NCBI GenBank assembly: GCA_937996535.1
Contig: CALKVF010000004.1
Location: forward strand, 1-19,165
Direction of reading: 5' to 3'
DNA length: 19,165 nt
From: an uncultured Novosphingobium sp.
GTDB lineage: Bacteria > Pseudomonadota > Alphaproteobacteria > Sphingomonadales > Sphingomonadaceae
The translations under genes and the position numbers were made by a program. This document shows, piece after piece, positions 7,407 through 14,909 of this stretch. Positions within the stretch are counted from its first letter, which is position 1. Each line of letters starts with the position of its first letter. Below the pieces are notes generated by a model. It was not told where the DNA came from, ran no database searches, and worked only from the letters and a program-made list of their open reading frames with translations.

Positions 7407-8699
7407 ATGGCAGCGCCGATCACGGCATCCACACCGGCATCCGGCGAAGACCAGGGCCACATCGACGCGCCGGAGCTGCGCCTGTTTGTGATGGCGCTGT
7501 TCTTCATCTTCGGGGGGATCACGAGTCTCAACGACGTGATCATTCCCAAGCTGAAGGAGCTGTTCACGCTCAACTACACCCAGGCGATGCTGGTGCAGTT
7601 CTGCTTCTTCACCGCCTATGGCGTGGTCGGCATTCCGGGCGCGCGGCTGGTCAAGCGGATCGGCTACATGCGCGGCGCGGTGGCCGGGCTGCTGACCATG
7701 ATGGTCGGCTGCCTGCTGTTCATCCCCGCCTCCAAGGGCGCGGCCTATCCGCTGTTCCTGTTCGCGCTGTTCGTGCTCGCGAGCGGGGTGGTGATCGTCC
7801 AGGTGGTGACCAATCCGCTGATCTCGCTGCTCGGGCCGGCCAAGACCACTCACAGCCGCCTGACCTTTGCCCAGGCGTTCAATTCGCTGGGCACGGTGGT
7901 GTTCCCCAAGGTCGGCGCGGCGCTGATCCTGGGCGGACTCGCCGCGGTTTCGGCCAGCCAGCTGAGCGGTGCAGACCTCGATGCCTACCGCGTTGCGGAA
8001 ACCCGCACGGTGGTGAACACCTACATGGGCCTTGCGGCGGCGTTGGCCGTGGTGGCAGGCGTGGTCTGGGCCAACCGCAACCGGCTCAAGGGCGAACGCC
8101 ACGAGCCCAGCTCGCTCGCGGGCGGGCTGGCGCTGCTGCGGGAAAAGCGTTTCGGCTTCGGCGCGGCCTGCATCTTCCTTTACGTCGGCGCGGAAGTGGC
8201 GATCGGCTCGCTGATCGTGAACTACCTCCAGCAGCAGTCGGTGCTGGGGATCGACCAGTCGGCCGCGGGCGCCTTCATCCCCTGGTACTGGGGCGGCGCG
8301 CTGCTCGGGCGGTTCATCGGCTCGGCCGTGCTGCGGATGATCAGCCCGGGCAAGGTGCTTGCGAGCTGCGCGCTCGGCGCAATCGCGCTGCTCGCGATTT
8401 CGGCAGGGACGACCGGCCAGCTTGCCGCGTGGAGCCTGCTGGCGATCGGGCTGATGAATTCGATCATGTTCCCGACGATCTTCAGCCTCGCTTGCGAAGA
8501 CCTCGGCAAGCGTGCCGCCGATGGCTCGGGGGTCATCAATGTCGCGATCTTCGGCGGCGCGGTGATCCCGCTGCTGACCGGCGGCATCGCCGACCTTACG
8601 GGCAACCTCACCGCCGCGCTGGCCCTGCCCGCGCTGTGCTATGCCGCCATCGCCGCTTTCGGGCGCTGGACGGCCAGCCATCAGGCGGCCAACGCCTAA
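7407..8699 (+). CDS. Sugar permease of the FHS family (FucP/GluP-like MFS transporter)
   Basis: A 430-residue membrane protein with about twelve hydrophobic helices. It matches the fucose-galactose-glucose:H+ symporter branch of the major facilitator superfamily: TSLNDVIIPKLKELF in helix 1, FFTAYGVVGIPGARLVKRIG, IVQVVTNPLISLLG, and RLTFAQAFNSLGT. Asp43 aligns with the proton-linked Asp46 of E. coli FucP. Where FucP has Glu135 this protein has Gln132, as in the glucose/galactose (GluP) group, so a hexose or amino-sugar substrate is more likely than fucose. The frame is open from 6891. I chose the ATG at 7407 because it has a GGGGGAG ribosome binding site 6 bp upstream and similarity begins just after. 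It diverges from the acyl-CoA operon, and no sugar catabolic gene is adjacent. Confidence 0.88.
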   Translation: MAAPITASTPASGEDQGHIDAPELRLFVMALFFIFGGITSLNDVIIPKLKELFTLNYTQAMLVQFCFFTAYGVVGIPGARLVKRIGYMRGAVAGLLTMMVGCLLFIPASKGAAYPLFLFALFVLASGVVIVQVVTNPLISLLGPAKTTHSRLTFAQAFNSLGTVVFPKVGAALILGGLAAVSASQLSGADLDAYRVAETRTVVNTYMGLAAALAVVAGVVWANRNRLKGERHEPSSLAGGLALLREKRFGFGAACIFLYVGAEVAIGSLIVNYLQQQSVLGIDQSAAGAFIPWYWGGALLGRFIGSAVLRMISPGKVLASCALGAIALLAISAGTTGQLAAWSLLAIGLMNSIMFPTIFSLACEDLGKRAADGSGVINVAIFGGAVIPLLTGGIADLTGNLTAALALPALCYAAIAAFGRWTASHQAANA

Positions 8700-8706
8700 A
8701 CCCGGA

Positions 8707-9267
8707 TCAGGCCCGGCCCGTCTCGCTTGCGAGCAGGGCCGGGTCGATTCCCTCGGCCCGCCAGGCCGCGCGCCAGCGCAGCGCAGCGGGCGTATCGAAC
8801 ACCACCTCGCGGTGCCCAGCGGCAGCAAACCAGCCGTGCTGGCGCATCTCGCCATCGAGCTGCCCCGCGCCCCATCCGGCATAGCCCAGCGCGACCAGCC
8901 AGCGGCTTGGCCCGGTGCCCGCCGCGATCGCGCGCAGCACCTCAAGCGAACCCGTCAGGCAGCCCAGCGGCCCGGCATCAAGCGTGCCCGGCGCTGACCA
9001 ATCGGGCGTGTGCAGCACGAACCCGCGCTGCTGCTCGACCGGGCCGCCCAGCAGCACTTCGCAATCGGGCGCGCCCCCGGGATCGATCCCGACATCTTCA
9101 AGCAGCGCGTGGAGCCGCAGCAGCGGATGGACTTCGCCCAGCCCGATGCCCAGCGCGCCTTCGCCGTCGTGGACGAACATCGCGATCACCGCGTGTTCGA
9201 ACCGCGGATCGCCCATTCCGGGCATGGCCAGCAGCAGCCGGCCAGCAAGATAGCTCGCCTCGGTCAT
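8707..9267 (-). CDS. YqgE/AlgH family protein (DUF179)
   Basis: A 186-residue soluble protein of the conserved YqgE/AlgH family. Recognisable segments are SYLAGRLLLAMPGMGDPRFEHAV at the N-terminus, then LLGGPVEQQRGFVLHTPDW and ALGYAGWGAGQLDGEM in the second half. Length is typical. The molecular role of the family is not settled; the AlgH name comes from a link to alginate regulation in Pseudomonas. Its stop is 7 bp from the stop of the converging sugar permease. A CCCGGCCC/GGGCCGGG hairpin (8712-8743) lies within its last codons. It shares its strand with the upstream acyl-CoA synthetase (37-bp gap), so it may be co-transcribed, without an evident functional tie. Confidence 0.93.
   Translation of the reverse strand: MTEASYLAGRLLLAMPGMGDPRFEHAVIAMFVHDGEGALGIGLGEVHPLLRLHALLEDVGIDPGGAPDCEVLLGGPVEQQRGFVLHTPDWSAPGTLDAGPLGCLTGSLEVLRAIAAGTGPSRWLVALGYAGWGAGQLDGEMRQHGWFAAAGHREVVFDTPAALRWRAAWRAEGIDPALLASETGRA
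8712..8743. repeat. Hairpin at the converging ends of the permease and yqgE genes
   Basis: CCCGGCCC (8712-8719) pairs with GGGCCGGG (8736-8743), and CTCG/CGAG forms an inner stem around CTTG. It lies inside the last codons of the YqgE gene and just past the permease stop. There is no T-run on either side, so intrinsic termination is doubtful. It could slow polymerases or stabilise 3' ends of the two converging messages. Confidence 0.35.
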
Positions 9268-9304
9268 TGCCCGCCAGTCTAGCCCAGCAAGGCGGTCGGC
9301 TCAA

Positions 9305-10789
9305 TCAGTCGCGCGGCAGCAGGTGCTTTTGCACCTTGCCCGAAGCCGTGCGGGGGATCGCATCGGTGATCACCACGCTGGCGGGCACCTTGAACTTGGC
9401 GAGCCGCGCGGTGCAGTGCGCGGTAATGTCGTCTGCCGTGAGGGCAGAGCCCGGCTTGAGGATGATGAAGGCCCGGCCCACTTCGCCCCAGCGCTCGGAC
9501 GGCACGCCGATCACGGCGGCTTCGGCAATGTCGGCCAGTTCGGCAATCGCGGCTTCAACTTCGGCCGGATAGACGTTTTCCCCGCCCGAGATGTACATGT
9601 CCTTCTTGCGGTCGACGAGGTAGAAGAACCCGTCTGCATCCTGCAGTGCGGCATCGCCGGTCTTGAACCAGCCATCGTGGAACGCCTTGGCAGTCAGCTC
9701 GGGCTGGTTCCAGTAACCCGGGGTTATCGACGGCCCCTTGAGCCACAGTTCGCCGGTTTCGCCCTGGGCGACATCATTGTCGTCCTCGTCGACGATGCGG
9801 GTCTGCACCGCGATCAGCGGCAGCCCGCAGCTGCCGGCCTTGGCGATCAGCCGGTCAACGTCGTGCACCGGCATGGCGAAGTTCGATCCGGTCTCGCTCA
9901 TCCCGAAGCCGTCCGAGAAACGGATCCCGGCATGGGCGAAGCGTTCGACCTGCGCCTTGGGATTGGGCGCGCCGCCGGTGACATACATCTTGAGCCCGTG
10001 GAACTTCTCGGCCGCGAAATCGGGATGCTGCCACAGCATTGTCGCCATCTGCGGCACCGAGAAATAGTGCGTGATGCCAAGCTCGGGATCGCCGATCCGG
10101 GCAATGGTCTTGTCCGGCACGAAGCCCGCGGACACCCACACCGTCCCGCCCGACACGATCGGCACGCGCGCCGCGGCAAACAGCCCGGCAGTGTGGAACA
10201 TCGGCATGTCGCACAGGAACACGCTTTCGTGGCTGACCAGGCTGCCCAGCGCAAAGTTGATCGGCCCCCAGAAGGCATTGGCGCAGGTGATGATCACGCC
10301 CTTGGGCCGCCCGCTGGTGCCCGAGGTGTAGAGCAGGGTCATCGGCTCGTCCCAGCCGCGCCGTGCATCGGCCGGCGCGCGGGTGCCGGGCTCGCCCAGC
10401 CCTTCAAGCTCGCTCAGCAGCAGGGTCTGCGCGCCCGCATCAGGCACGGTGAAATCGGCATCGTGGAACACCAGCGCCGGCTCGGCATCGGCCATGAGCG
10501 CGGCGATCTCGGCCTGAGCGAGGCGCCAGTTATAAGGCACGAAAATCGCCCCGGCGCGCTCGCAGGCATATTGCAGCACCAGCATGTTGGGATGGTTCTT
10601 GGCCAGAGCCGCAACGCGCGCGCCGCTGGCGCTGCCAAGCTGGCCCACCAGCCAGGCCGCCGCCCGGTCGATCGCCGCATCGAACTGGGCCCAGGTCCAG
10701 GTGCGCCCGGTTTCGCAGCACCCCACCGCAATGCGCTGCGGCATGGCTGCGGCATGAGTGCGAACCGGATCGATGATGATCGACGACAT
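9305..10789 (-). CDS. Acyl-CoA synthetase/ligase (AMP-binding, ANL superfamily)
   Basis: A 494-residue adenylate-forming enzyme that would activate a carboxylic acid to its acyl-CoA through an acyl-AMP. The ATP-phosphate motif TSGTSGRPKG begins at about residue 155. Further core motifs are GMSETGS, GYWNQPELTAKAF, GWFKTGDAA, DRKKDMYISGGENVYPAEVE, and the C-terminal catalytic lysine in TASGKVQK (Lys485). The frame opens at 10810, but the ATG at 10789 follows an AGGAAGG ribosome binding site and matches family starts. It is oriented like the downstream acyl-CoA dehydrogenase operon though separated from it by a permease and YqgE. It could supply the CoA ester for that operon, or work on the substrate of another pathway. 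The chain-length preference cannot be read from the sequence. Confidence 0.93.
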   Translation of the reverse strand: MSSIIIDPVRTHAAAMPQRIAVGCCETGRTWTWAQFDAAIDRAAAWLVGQLGSASGARVAALAKNHPNMLVLQYACERAGAIFVPYNWRLAQAEIAALMADAEPALVFHDADFTVPDAGAQTLLLSELEGLGEPGTRAPADARRGWDEPMTLLYTSGTSGRPKGVIITCANAFWGPINFALGSLVSHESVFLCDMPMFHTAGLFAAARVPIVSGGTVWVSAGFVPDKTIARIGDPELGITHYFSVPQMATMLWQHPDFAAEKFHGLKMYVTGGAPNPKAQVERFAHAGIRFSDGFGMSETGSNFAMPVHDVDRLIAKAGSCGLPLIAVQTRIVDEDDNDVAQGETGELWLKGPSITPGYWNQPELTAKAFHDGWFKTGDAALQDADGFFYLVDRKKDMYISGGENVYPAEVEAAIAELADIAEAAVIGVPSERWGEVGRAFIILKPGSALTADDITAHCTARLAKFKVPASVVITDAIPRTASGKVQKHLLPRD

Positions 10790-10847
10790 GAAGCTGGGCC
10801 TTCCTCTCAAGCTATGCCGCGTAATCCGCGCGCACGATATGGGGCGT

Positions 10848-10875
10848 GGAATAGCCGCAATAATGCTATGGTCAA
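10848..10875 (-). promoter_or_regulatory. Predicted promoter of the acyl-CoA synthetase gene
   Basis: On the minus strand TTGACC (10875-10870) and TATTCC (10853-10848) are 16 bp apart, about 60 bp before the synthetase start. An inverted repeat, ATAGC (10851-10855) and GCTAT (10865-10869) with a 9-bp gap, falls between and partly over these boxes, a position suited to repressor binding. The remaining part of the gap to 10993 is AT-richer than its surroundings. It probably also holds the promoter of the divergent secreted-protein gene, though no clear boxes were found for it. Confidence 0.4.
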
Positions 10876-10993
10876 TAACAATCTAGCGCAAGGCACTCCC
10901 GCCTAAGGTAATGCGCGGAGTAGCCCCGTTCAGCGTCGTTAACCCTGCCAGACTTAAGAATTCGCTCAGGCACTTCGGGCTTCGCGCAATTCC

Positions 10994-12859
10994 ATGTCCA
11001 CCCGCTCAATCACATCGCTCTGCTGGCGCATGGTGCTGGCGCTGGCATTCTGGTGCTGCGGCCTGGCGCCTGCCCATGCCGCCAACTGCTATGGCGCGGC
11101 TTCACGCGGAACCACCGGCCCGGCTGACTGGCAGACCTATTGCTGGCTCGACCTGACCTCGTTCAGCGATGCCACCGCGCGATCGACCACCGGGCAAGCA
11201 CTCAGCTTCACGCTTTCGGATGGCAGCACGCTGTCGTTCAAGATCAAGATCACTGGCCCCACGCTCACCGCCGCGACAACGCCATCGTGGGGCGGGGCAG
11301 CGGTCGGCAATACCGCGTTCCTCGGCATTCCCGGCAAGCCCGCGCTGTACATGGCCGCCCCCGGCACCACCACGGCCACGCTTTCGGAAATCACGCTCAC
11401 CCCGCCGCCCGGCAACTCCACCGCGAGTTCCTACATGCTGGTCGTCGGAGACGCCGAATCGAGCAACGGCGGCGAATCGCTCGACTATGTGACCAATGGC
11501 GGCAGCTGGACCGAACTCGACCGGGCCGGTCCGATCTCCGGCTCGACCTACCCGACCATCACCGGGCTGGGCACGACCAGCGTGCATCAGGCCGGCGTCG
11601 ATGGCTCGGTCGGGGCATTTATTCTGGGCACCAGCAGTCCGACCACCACCACGGTCACGATGAGCACCGGCGGCCTGCAAGGAGTGATGTTTGCCATCCG
11701 TTATGCCTCGCTCAGCCTCGATCTGGCAATTAGCGGCGCGCGGGCCGATGCGGCGGACCAGTTCCGCTATGACATCAAGACCACCGCCAGCGGCACGGTG
11801 CTGGCCACCAATGTTTCGAGCGGCGCCGGGCTTGGCCCGTTTTCGGCGGCCACGCTCAATGCCTCGTCCGCGCTGTCGCTGACCTTGGCGCAGCGCATGG
11901 AAACCGGATCGGTCAGCCCGCTGGCGAACTACCTCTCGACGCTCAGATGCTACAACACCGTCACCGGGGCGACGACCGGCCTGCCCAACGGCCTCGCCAC
12001 CACCAGCTACGATTTCGGGCCGCTCAACTTTGGCGATTTCATCACCTGCAGCTTCACCAACACCCCGCACCCGCATCTCAAGCTGGTGAAGGCGCTGGGC
12101 GCAGGCGGGCGGCAATATGGCACCGACCAGTTCACCCTCGCGATCCGCAGCGGCGGCAGTGCCGTGGCCACCACCACGACCACCGGAACCGGCAGCACGC
12201 TGGGCAATGCCGCCACGGCGATGACCAAGCTGACGGCAGGCAGCACCTATAACGTTTCGGAAAGCGCCTCGGGCACGACCTCGCTCGACCAATATCTTGC
12301 GGCGCTGAGCTGCAGCAACGCCAATTCCGCCTCCAGCACGGCCCTGCCCACCGCCCCCGGCGGCAGCGTCACCATGCAAATGGGCGATGTGGTGACCTGC
12401 ACCATCACCAACACCAAGCGCGCACCCAACGCGACGCTCTACATCTCCAAAAGCTCGACCATCACCGCCGATCCCGTGAACGGGGCCACCCTGCCCAAGG
12501 CGATCCCCGGCAGCACGGTGCGCTACAGTGTCACCGTCTGGAATACGGGCCCTGCCACCACCGACATGAACACCGTGCTGATCGTCGATACACTGCCCAC
12601 CACGCTCAGCGTGGGCAGCGCGGCCAATCCGCAGTTCCTTGAAGGCAGTGTGCCCAGCACCCTGGCCTTTACCGCCAGCGACACAGCCTATTCATCGGCC
12701 AGCACCCCGCCCGCCAGCTTTGCTGCGTGCACCTACACCCCCACCGCGCAATACGATCCGCTGGTGCGCTATATCTGCATCAACCCCAAGGGGACGATGG
12801 CCGGTTCGACCGGCACCCCGCCGAGCTTTACCGTGACATTCGCGGCTCGGGTGAACTAG
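10994..12859 (+). CDS. Secreted multi-domain surface-type protein (CshA-like, prealbumin-like and DUF11-like modules)
   Basis: A 621-residue exported protein. A Sec signal peptide (residues 1-29) has a hydrophobic core and ends PAHA, with cleavage likely before Ala30. The mature part is rich in Ser, Thr, Gly and Ala. About 30-245 resembles the fibrillar CshA-type domain. About 246-357 and 358-476 are two related beta-sandwich modules, each ending in a GDxxTCxxTNT-like segment (GDFITCSFTNT, GDVVTCTITNT). About 478-621 resembles a DUF11 repeat (RYSVTVWNTGPATTD). Cysteines fall in four close pairs: 32/50, 319/352, 440/469 and 579/595, suggesting one disulfide per module. There is no LPXTG, PEP-CTERM, autotransporter or membrane anchor, and the chain stops right after the last module. 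The start lacks a strong ribosome binding site; Met13 is an alternative. Function is unknown; an adhesin-like or extracellular role is inference. Confidence 0.75.
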   Translation: MSTRSITSLCWRMVLALAFWCCGLAPAHAANCYGAASRGTTGPADWQTYCWLDLTSFSDATARSTTGQALSFTLSDGSTLSFKIKITGPTLTAATTPSWGGAAVGNTAFLGIPGKPALYMAAPGTTTATLSEITLTPPPGNSTASSYMLVVGDAESSNGGESLDYVTNGGSWTELDRAGPISGSTYPTITGLGTTSVHQAGVDGSVGAFILGTSSPTTTTVTMSTGGLQGVMFAIRYASLSLDLAISGARADAADQFRYDIKTTASGTVLATNVSSGAGLGPFSAATLNASSALSLTLAQRMETGSVSPLANYLSTLRCYNTVTGATTGLPNGLATTSYDFGPLNFGDFITCSFTNTPHPHLKLVKALGAGGRQYGTDQFTLAIRSGGSAVATTTTTGTGSTLGNAATAMTKLTAGSTYNVSESASGTTSLDQYLAALSCSNANSASSTALPTAPGGSVTMQMGDVVTCTITNTKRAPNATLYISKSSTITADPVNGATLPKAIPGSTVRYSVTVWNTGPATTDMNTVLIVDTLPTTLSVGSAANPQFLEGSVPSTLAFTASDTAYSSASTPPASFAACTYTPTAQYDPLVRYICINPKGTMAGSTGTPPSFTVTFAARVN

Positions 12860-12864
12860 GATCG

Positions 12865-12891
12865 GCGCCGGCCCCATCGCGCCGGCCCCAT
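12865..12891 (+). repeat. Two tandem copies of a 13-bp unit after the secreted-protein gene
   Basis: GCGCCGGCCCCAT occurs at 12865-12877 and again at 12879-12891, one base apart, starting 5 bp after the stop codon. CGGCGC within the first copy can pair with GCGCCG in the second, giving a 6-bp stem with no T-run. It may be a weak terminator or a slippage duplication. Confidence 0.5.
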
Positions 12892-12916
12892 TGCAGCGTC
12901 CCGTTTGATCCGGTGG

Positions 12917-12965
12917 TTGCATCGGTGCAGATAATTTGTATGCCTTGCCTACTAATTTGGCTAAG
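12917..12965 (+). promoter_or_regulatory. Candidate promoter/operator region of the catabolic cluster
   Basis: The gap before the aldehyde dehydrogenase gene contains an AT-rich patch with TTGCAT (12917-12922) and TATGCC (12939-12944) 16 bp apart, a modest promoter match. Just downstream is an imperfect inverted repeat: CTTGCC (12944-12949), a 9-bp loop, then GGC-T-AAG (12959-12965). Its position, over the presumed start site, suits an operator. No regulator gene is adjacent in the window. Confidence 0.35.
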
Positions 12966-13004
12966 CTGCCGCCAACAAGAATCGCCTTTGGAGAGGGATC
13001 ACCC

Positions 13005-14519
13005 ATGAACGACATGACGACGATCGACCGTACGCAGCGCGCTTATTCGCCCGCCGCACAGGCCTTCCTCGCGCGCAAGCCGGCGCTGTTCATCAACAAC
13101 GAATGGGTAGCTTCAAGCCACGACGCCGTGATCGATGTCGAAGATCCCTCGTCGGGCAAGATCGTCGGCCAGGTGGTCGATGCCTCGGACAAGGATGTTG
13201 ATCGGGCCGTTGCCGCCGCCCGCGCCGCATTTGACGATGGCCGCTGGTCGAACCTGCCGCCGATGGTGCGCGAACGCACCATGATCCGCCTCGCAGACCT
13301 GATCGAAGCCAATGCCGACGAACTGGCCGAGCTTGAAGCGATCGACAACGGCAAGCCCAAGGGCATGGCCGGCGCGGTCGACGTGCCGGGTGCGGCCAGC
13401 CACATCCGCTTCATGGCCGGCTGGGCCAGTAAGGTGAACGGCGAAGTCGTGCAGCCCTACACCATGCCCAATGGCACGGTGTTCGGCTACACCAAGAAGG
13501 AGCCGGTCGGCGTCTGCGTCCAGATCGTGCCGTGGAACTTCCCGCTGCTGATGGCCTGTCTCAAGATCGCCCCGGCGCTGGCCGCTGGCTGCACCACGGT
13601 GCTCAAGCCCGCCGAACAGACCAGCCTGACCGCGCTGCGCCTGGCCGACCTGATCGCCGAAGCCGGGTTCCCGGCGGGCGTGGTCAACATCATCACCGGC
13701 AACGGCCACACCGCGGGCGACCGCATGGTCAAGCACCCCGATGTCGACAAGGTCGCCTTCACCGGCTCGACCGAAATCGGCAAGCTGATCAACCGCAACG
13801 CCACCGAGACGCTCAAGCGCGTCACACTGGAACTGGGCGGCAAGAGCCCGGTCGTGGTCATGCCCGATGTTGACGTTGCCGCCACGGCGGCGGGCGCGGC
13901 GGGCGCGATCTTCTTCAACTCGGGCCAGGTCTGCGTGGCCGGCTCGCGCCTCTATGCGCACCGCTCGGTGTTCGATCAGGTGATCGAAGGCGTTGCTGCC
14001 ACCGCCCCGTTCTGGGCACCGCGCGCTTCGCTCGACCCCGAAGCCCACATGGGCCCGCTGGTGTCGAAGGAACAGTTCGAACGCGTGATGGGCTATATCG
14101 AAGCCGGCAAGCGTGACGGCGCCAGCGTGGCAATGGGCGGCGATGCCGCTGCAGCCGACGGCGGTTACTACGTGAACCCGACCGTACTGGTCGACGTGAA
14201 CCCGCAAATGAGCGTCGTGCGCGAGGAAATCTTCGGCCCCGTCGTCGTCGCCCAGCGTTTCGACGACATCGACGAGGTCGCCCGTGAAGCCAACAACACG
14301 TGCTTCGGCCTGGGTGCAGGGATCTGGACCAAGGACGTTGCGACCATGCACAAACTGGCCAGCAAGATCAAAGCCGGCACCGTGTGGGGCAACTGCCACG
14401 CCGTGATCGACACCGCCCTGCCGTTCGGCGGGTTCAAGGAATCCGGGATTGGCCGCGAACAGGGCCGTCAGGGGATCGAGGCCTACCTCGAAACCAAGAC
14501 GGTCATCGTCCAGCTGTAA
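13005..14519 (+). CDS. NAD(P)+-dependent aldehyde dehydrogenase
   Basis: A 504-residue member of the aldehyde dehydrogenase superfamily, oxidising an aldehyde to the carboxylic acid. The catalytic set is complete and correctly spaced: Asn178 in VPWNFPLL, general base Glu276 in LELGGKSP, and nucleophile Cys310 in NSGQVCVAGSRLY. EEIFGPV and PFGGFKESGIGRE are also present. The NCHAVIDTALPFGG segment recalls phenylacetaldehyde dehydrogenases, a loose hint of an aromatic aldehyde. The frame is open from 12936. I chose the ATG at 13005 because GGAGAGGGA (12990-12998) lies at the right distance and the preceding residues are not family-like. It is the first gene of a run whose gaps are 24 bp or less through the window end, so it probably leads the operon. 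Confidence 0.94.
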   Translation: MNDMTTIDRTQRAYSPAAQAFLARKPALFINNEWVASSHDAVIDVEDPSSGKIVGQVVDASDKDVDRAVAAARAAFDDGRWSNLPPMVRERTMIRLADLIEANADELAELEAIDNGKPKGMAGAVDVPGAASHIRFMAGWASKVNGEVVQPYTMPNGTVFGYTKKEPVGVCVQIVPWNFPLLMACLKIAPALAAGCTTVLKPAEQTSLTALRLADLIAEAGFPAGVVNIITGNGHTAGDRMVKHPDVDKVAFTGSTEIGKLINRNATETLKRVTLELGGKSPVVVMPDVDVAATAAGAAGAIFFNSGQVCVAGSRLYAHRSVFDQVIEGVAATAPFWAPRASLDPEAHMGPLVSKEQFERVMGYIEAGKRDGASVAMGGDAAAADGGYYVNPTVLVDVNPQMSVVREEIFGPVVVAQRFDDIDEVAREANNTCFGLGAGIWTKDVATMHKLASKIKAGTVWGNCHAVIDTALPFGGFKESGIGREQGRQGIEAYLETKTVIVQL

Positions 14520-14525
14520 GAACAG

Positions 14526-14909
14526 GTGAGCGCGCCGCATCTGACTGTCGACGATTTTCGTCGTTCGCTGGAGCCCGAGGCTCTCGCCACAGTCGATGCG
14601 CTGCGCGGCCTGGTTCGCAAGGCGCAGCCCGAAGCCGAAGAGCATATCAAGTGGAATGCTCCGAGTTTCGTGTTCCGGGGCGAAGATCGGATCACCCTGG
14701 GCCTCGACAAGACCGGCCACGTCAGGGTGGTGCTGCATCGCGGCGCGAAGGCCAAGTCCGTTGCCGGCTTCACCTTTGCCGCCCCGACCGACCTGGTGAA
14801 ATGGCCCGCCGCCGATCGCGGGGTGATGATGTTTTCCAATGCGGGCGAAGTATCGCTGCGCGCAGATGAAATCGGCGACCTGTTTGGTCGCTGGCTGGAG
14901 ATCCAATGA
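14526..14909 (+). CDS. DUF1801 domain protein
   Basis: A 127-residue small soluble protein of the DUF1801 (YdhG-like) family, identifiable from HIKWNAPSFVFRG (about 40-52), the ITLGL strand, and a C-terminal DEIGDLFGRWLE helix. There is no known enzymatic activity; the fold is a small alpha/beta domain. It begins at a GTG 6 bp after the aldehyde dehydrogenase stop, with only a weak ribosome binding site (AACAGG), and its stop overlaps the next start by ATGA (14906-14909). That coupling suggests it is made together with the amidohydrolase and may serve the same pathway, or is only carried along. Confidence 0.85.
   Translation: MSAPHLTVDDFRRSLEPEALATVDALRGLVRKAQPEAEEHIKWNAPSFVFRGEDRITLGLDKTGHVRVVLHRGAKAKSVAGFTFAAPTDLVKWPAADRGVMMFSNAGEVSLRADEIGDLFGRWLEIQ

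Noticed and set aside
6891..8699. Long upstream extension of the sugar permease frame
   Set aside because: The extra N-terminal part is antisense to the MaoC gene. The ATG at 7407 has a proper ribosome binding site.
6813..8945. A 710-codon minus-strand open frame
   Set aside because: Only its last roughly 150 codons (MaoC) are protein-like. The rest is Arg/Gly/Gln/His-rich antisense to the sugar permease, a common effect in high-GC DNA.
9323..10906. A 527-codon plus-strand open frame over the acyl-CoA synthetase
   Set aside because: It is antisense to a well-supported gene and its composition is biased, with no motifs.
10911..11156. A short plus-strand open frame overlapping the secreted-protein start
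   Set aside because: It runs out of frame into the signal peptide region, is Arg/Pro-rich and has no ribosome binding site.
11102..12379. A 425-codon minus-strand open frame over the secreted protein
   Set aside because: Its Gly/Arg-rich translation has no motif, whereas the plus strand has a signal peptide and repeated modules.
13113..14906. A 597-codon minus-strand open frame over the aldehyde dehydrogenase
   Set aside because: It is antisense to a gene with a complete catalytic set and its translation is His/Arg/Gly-rich with no recognisable motif.
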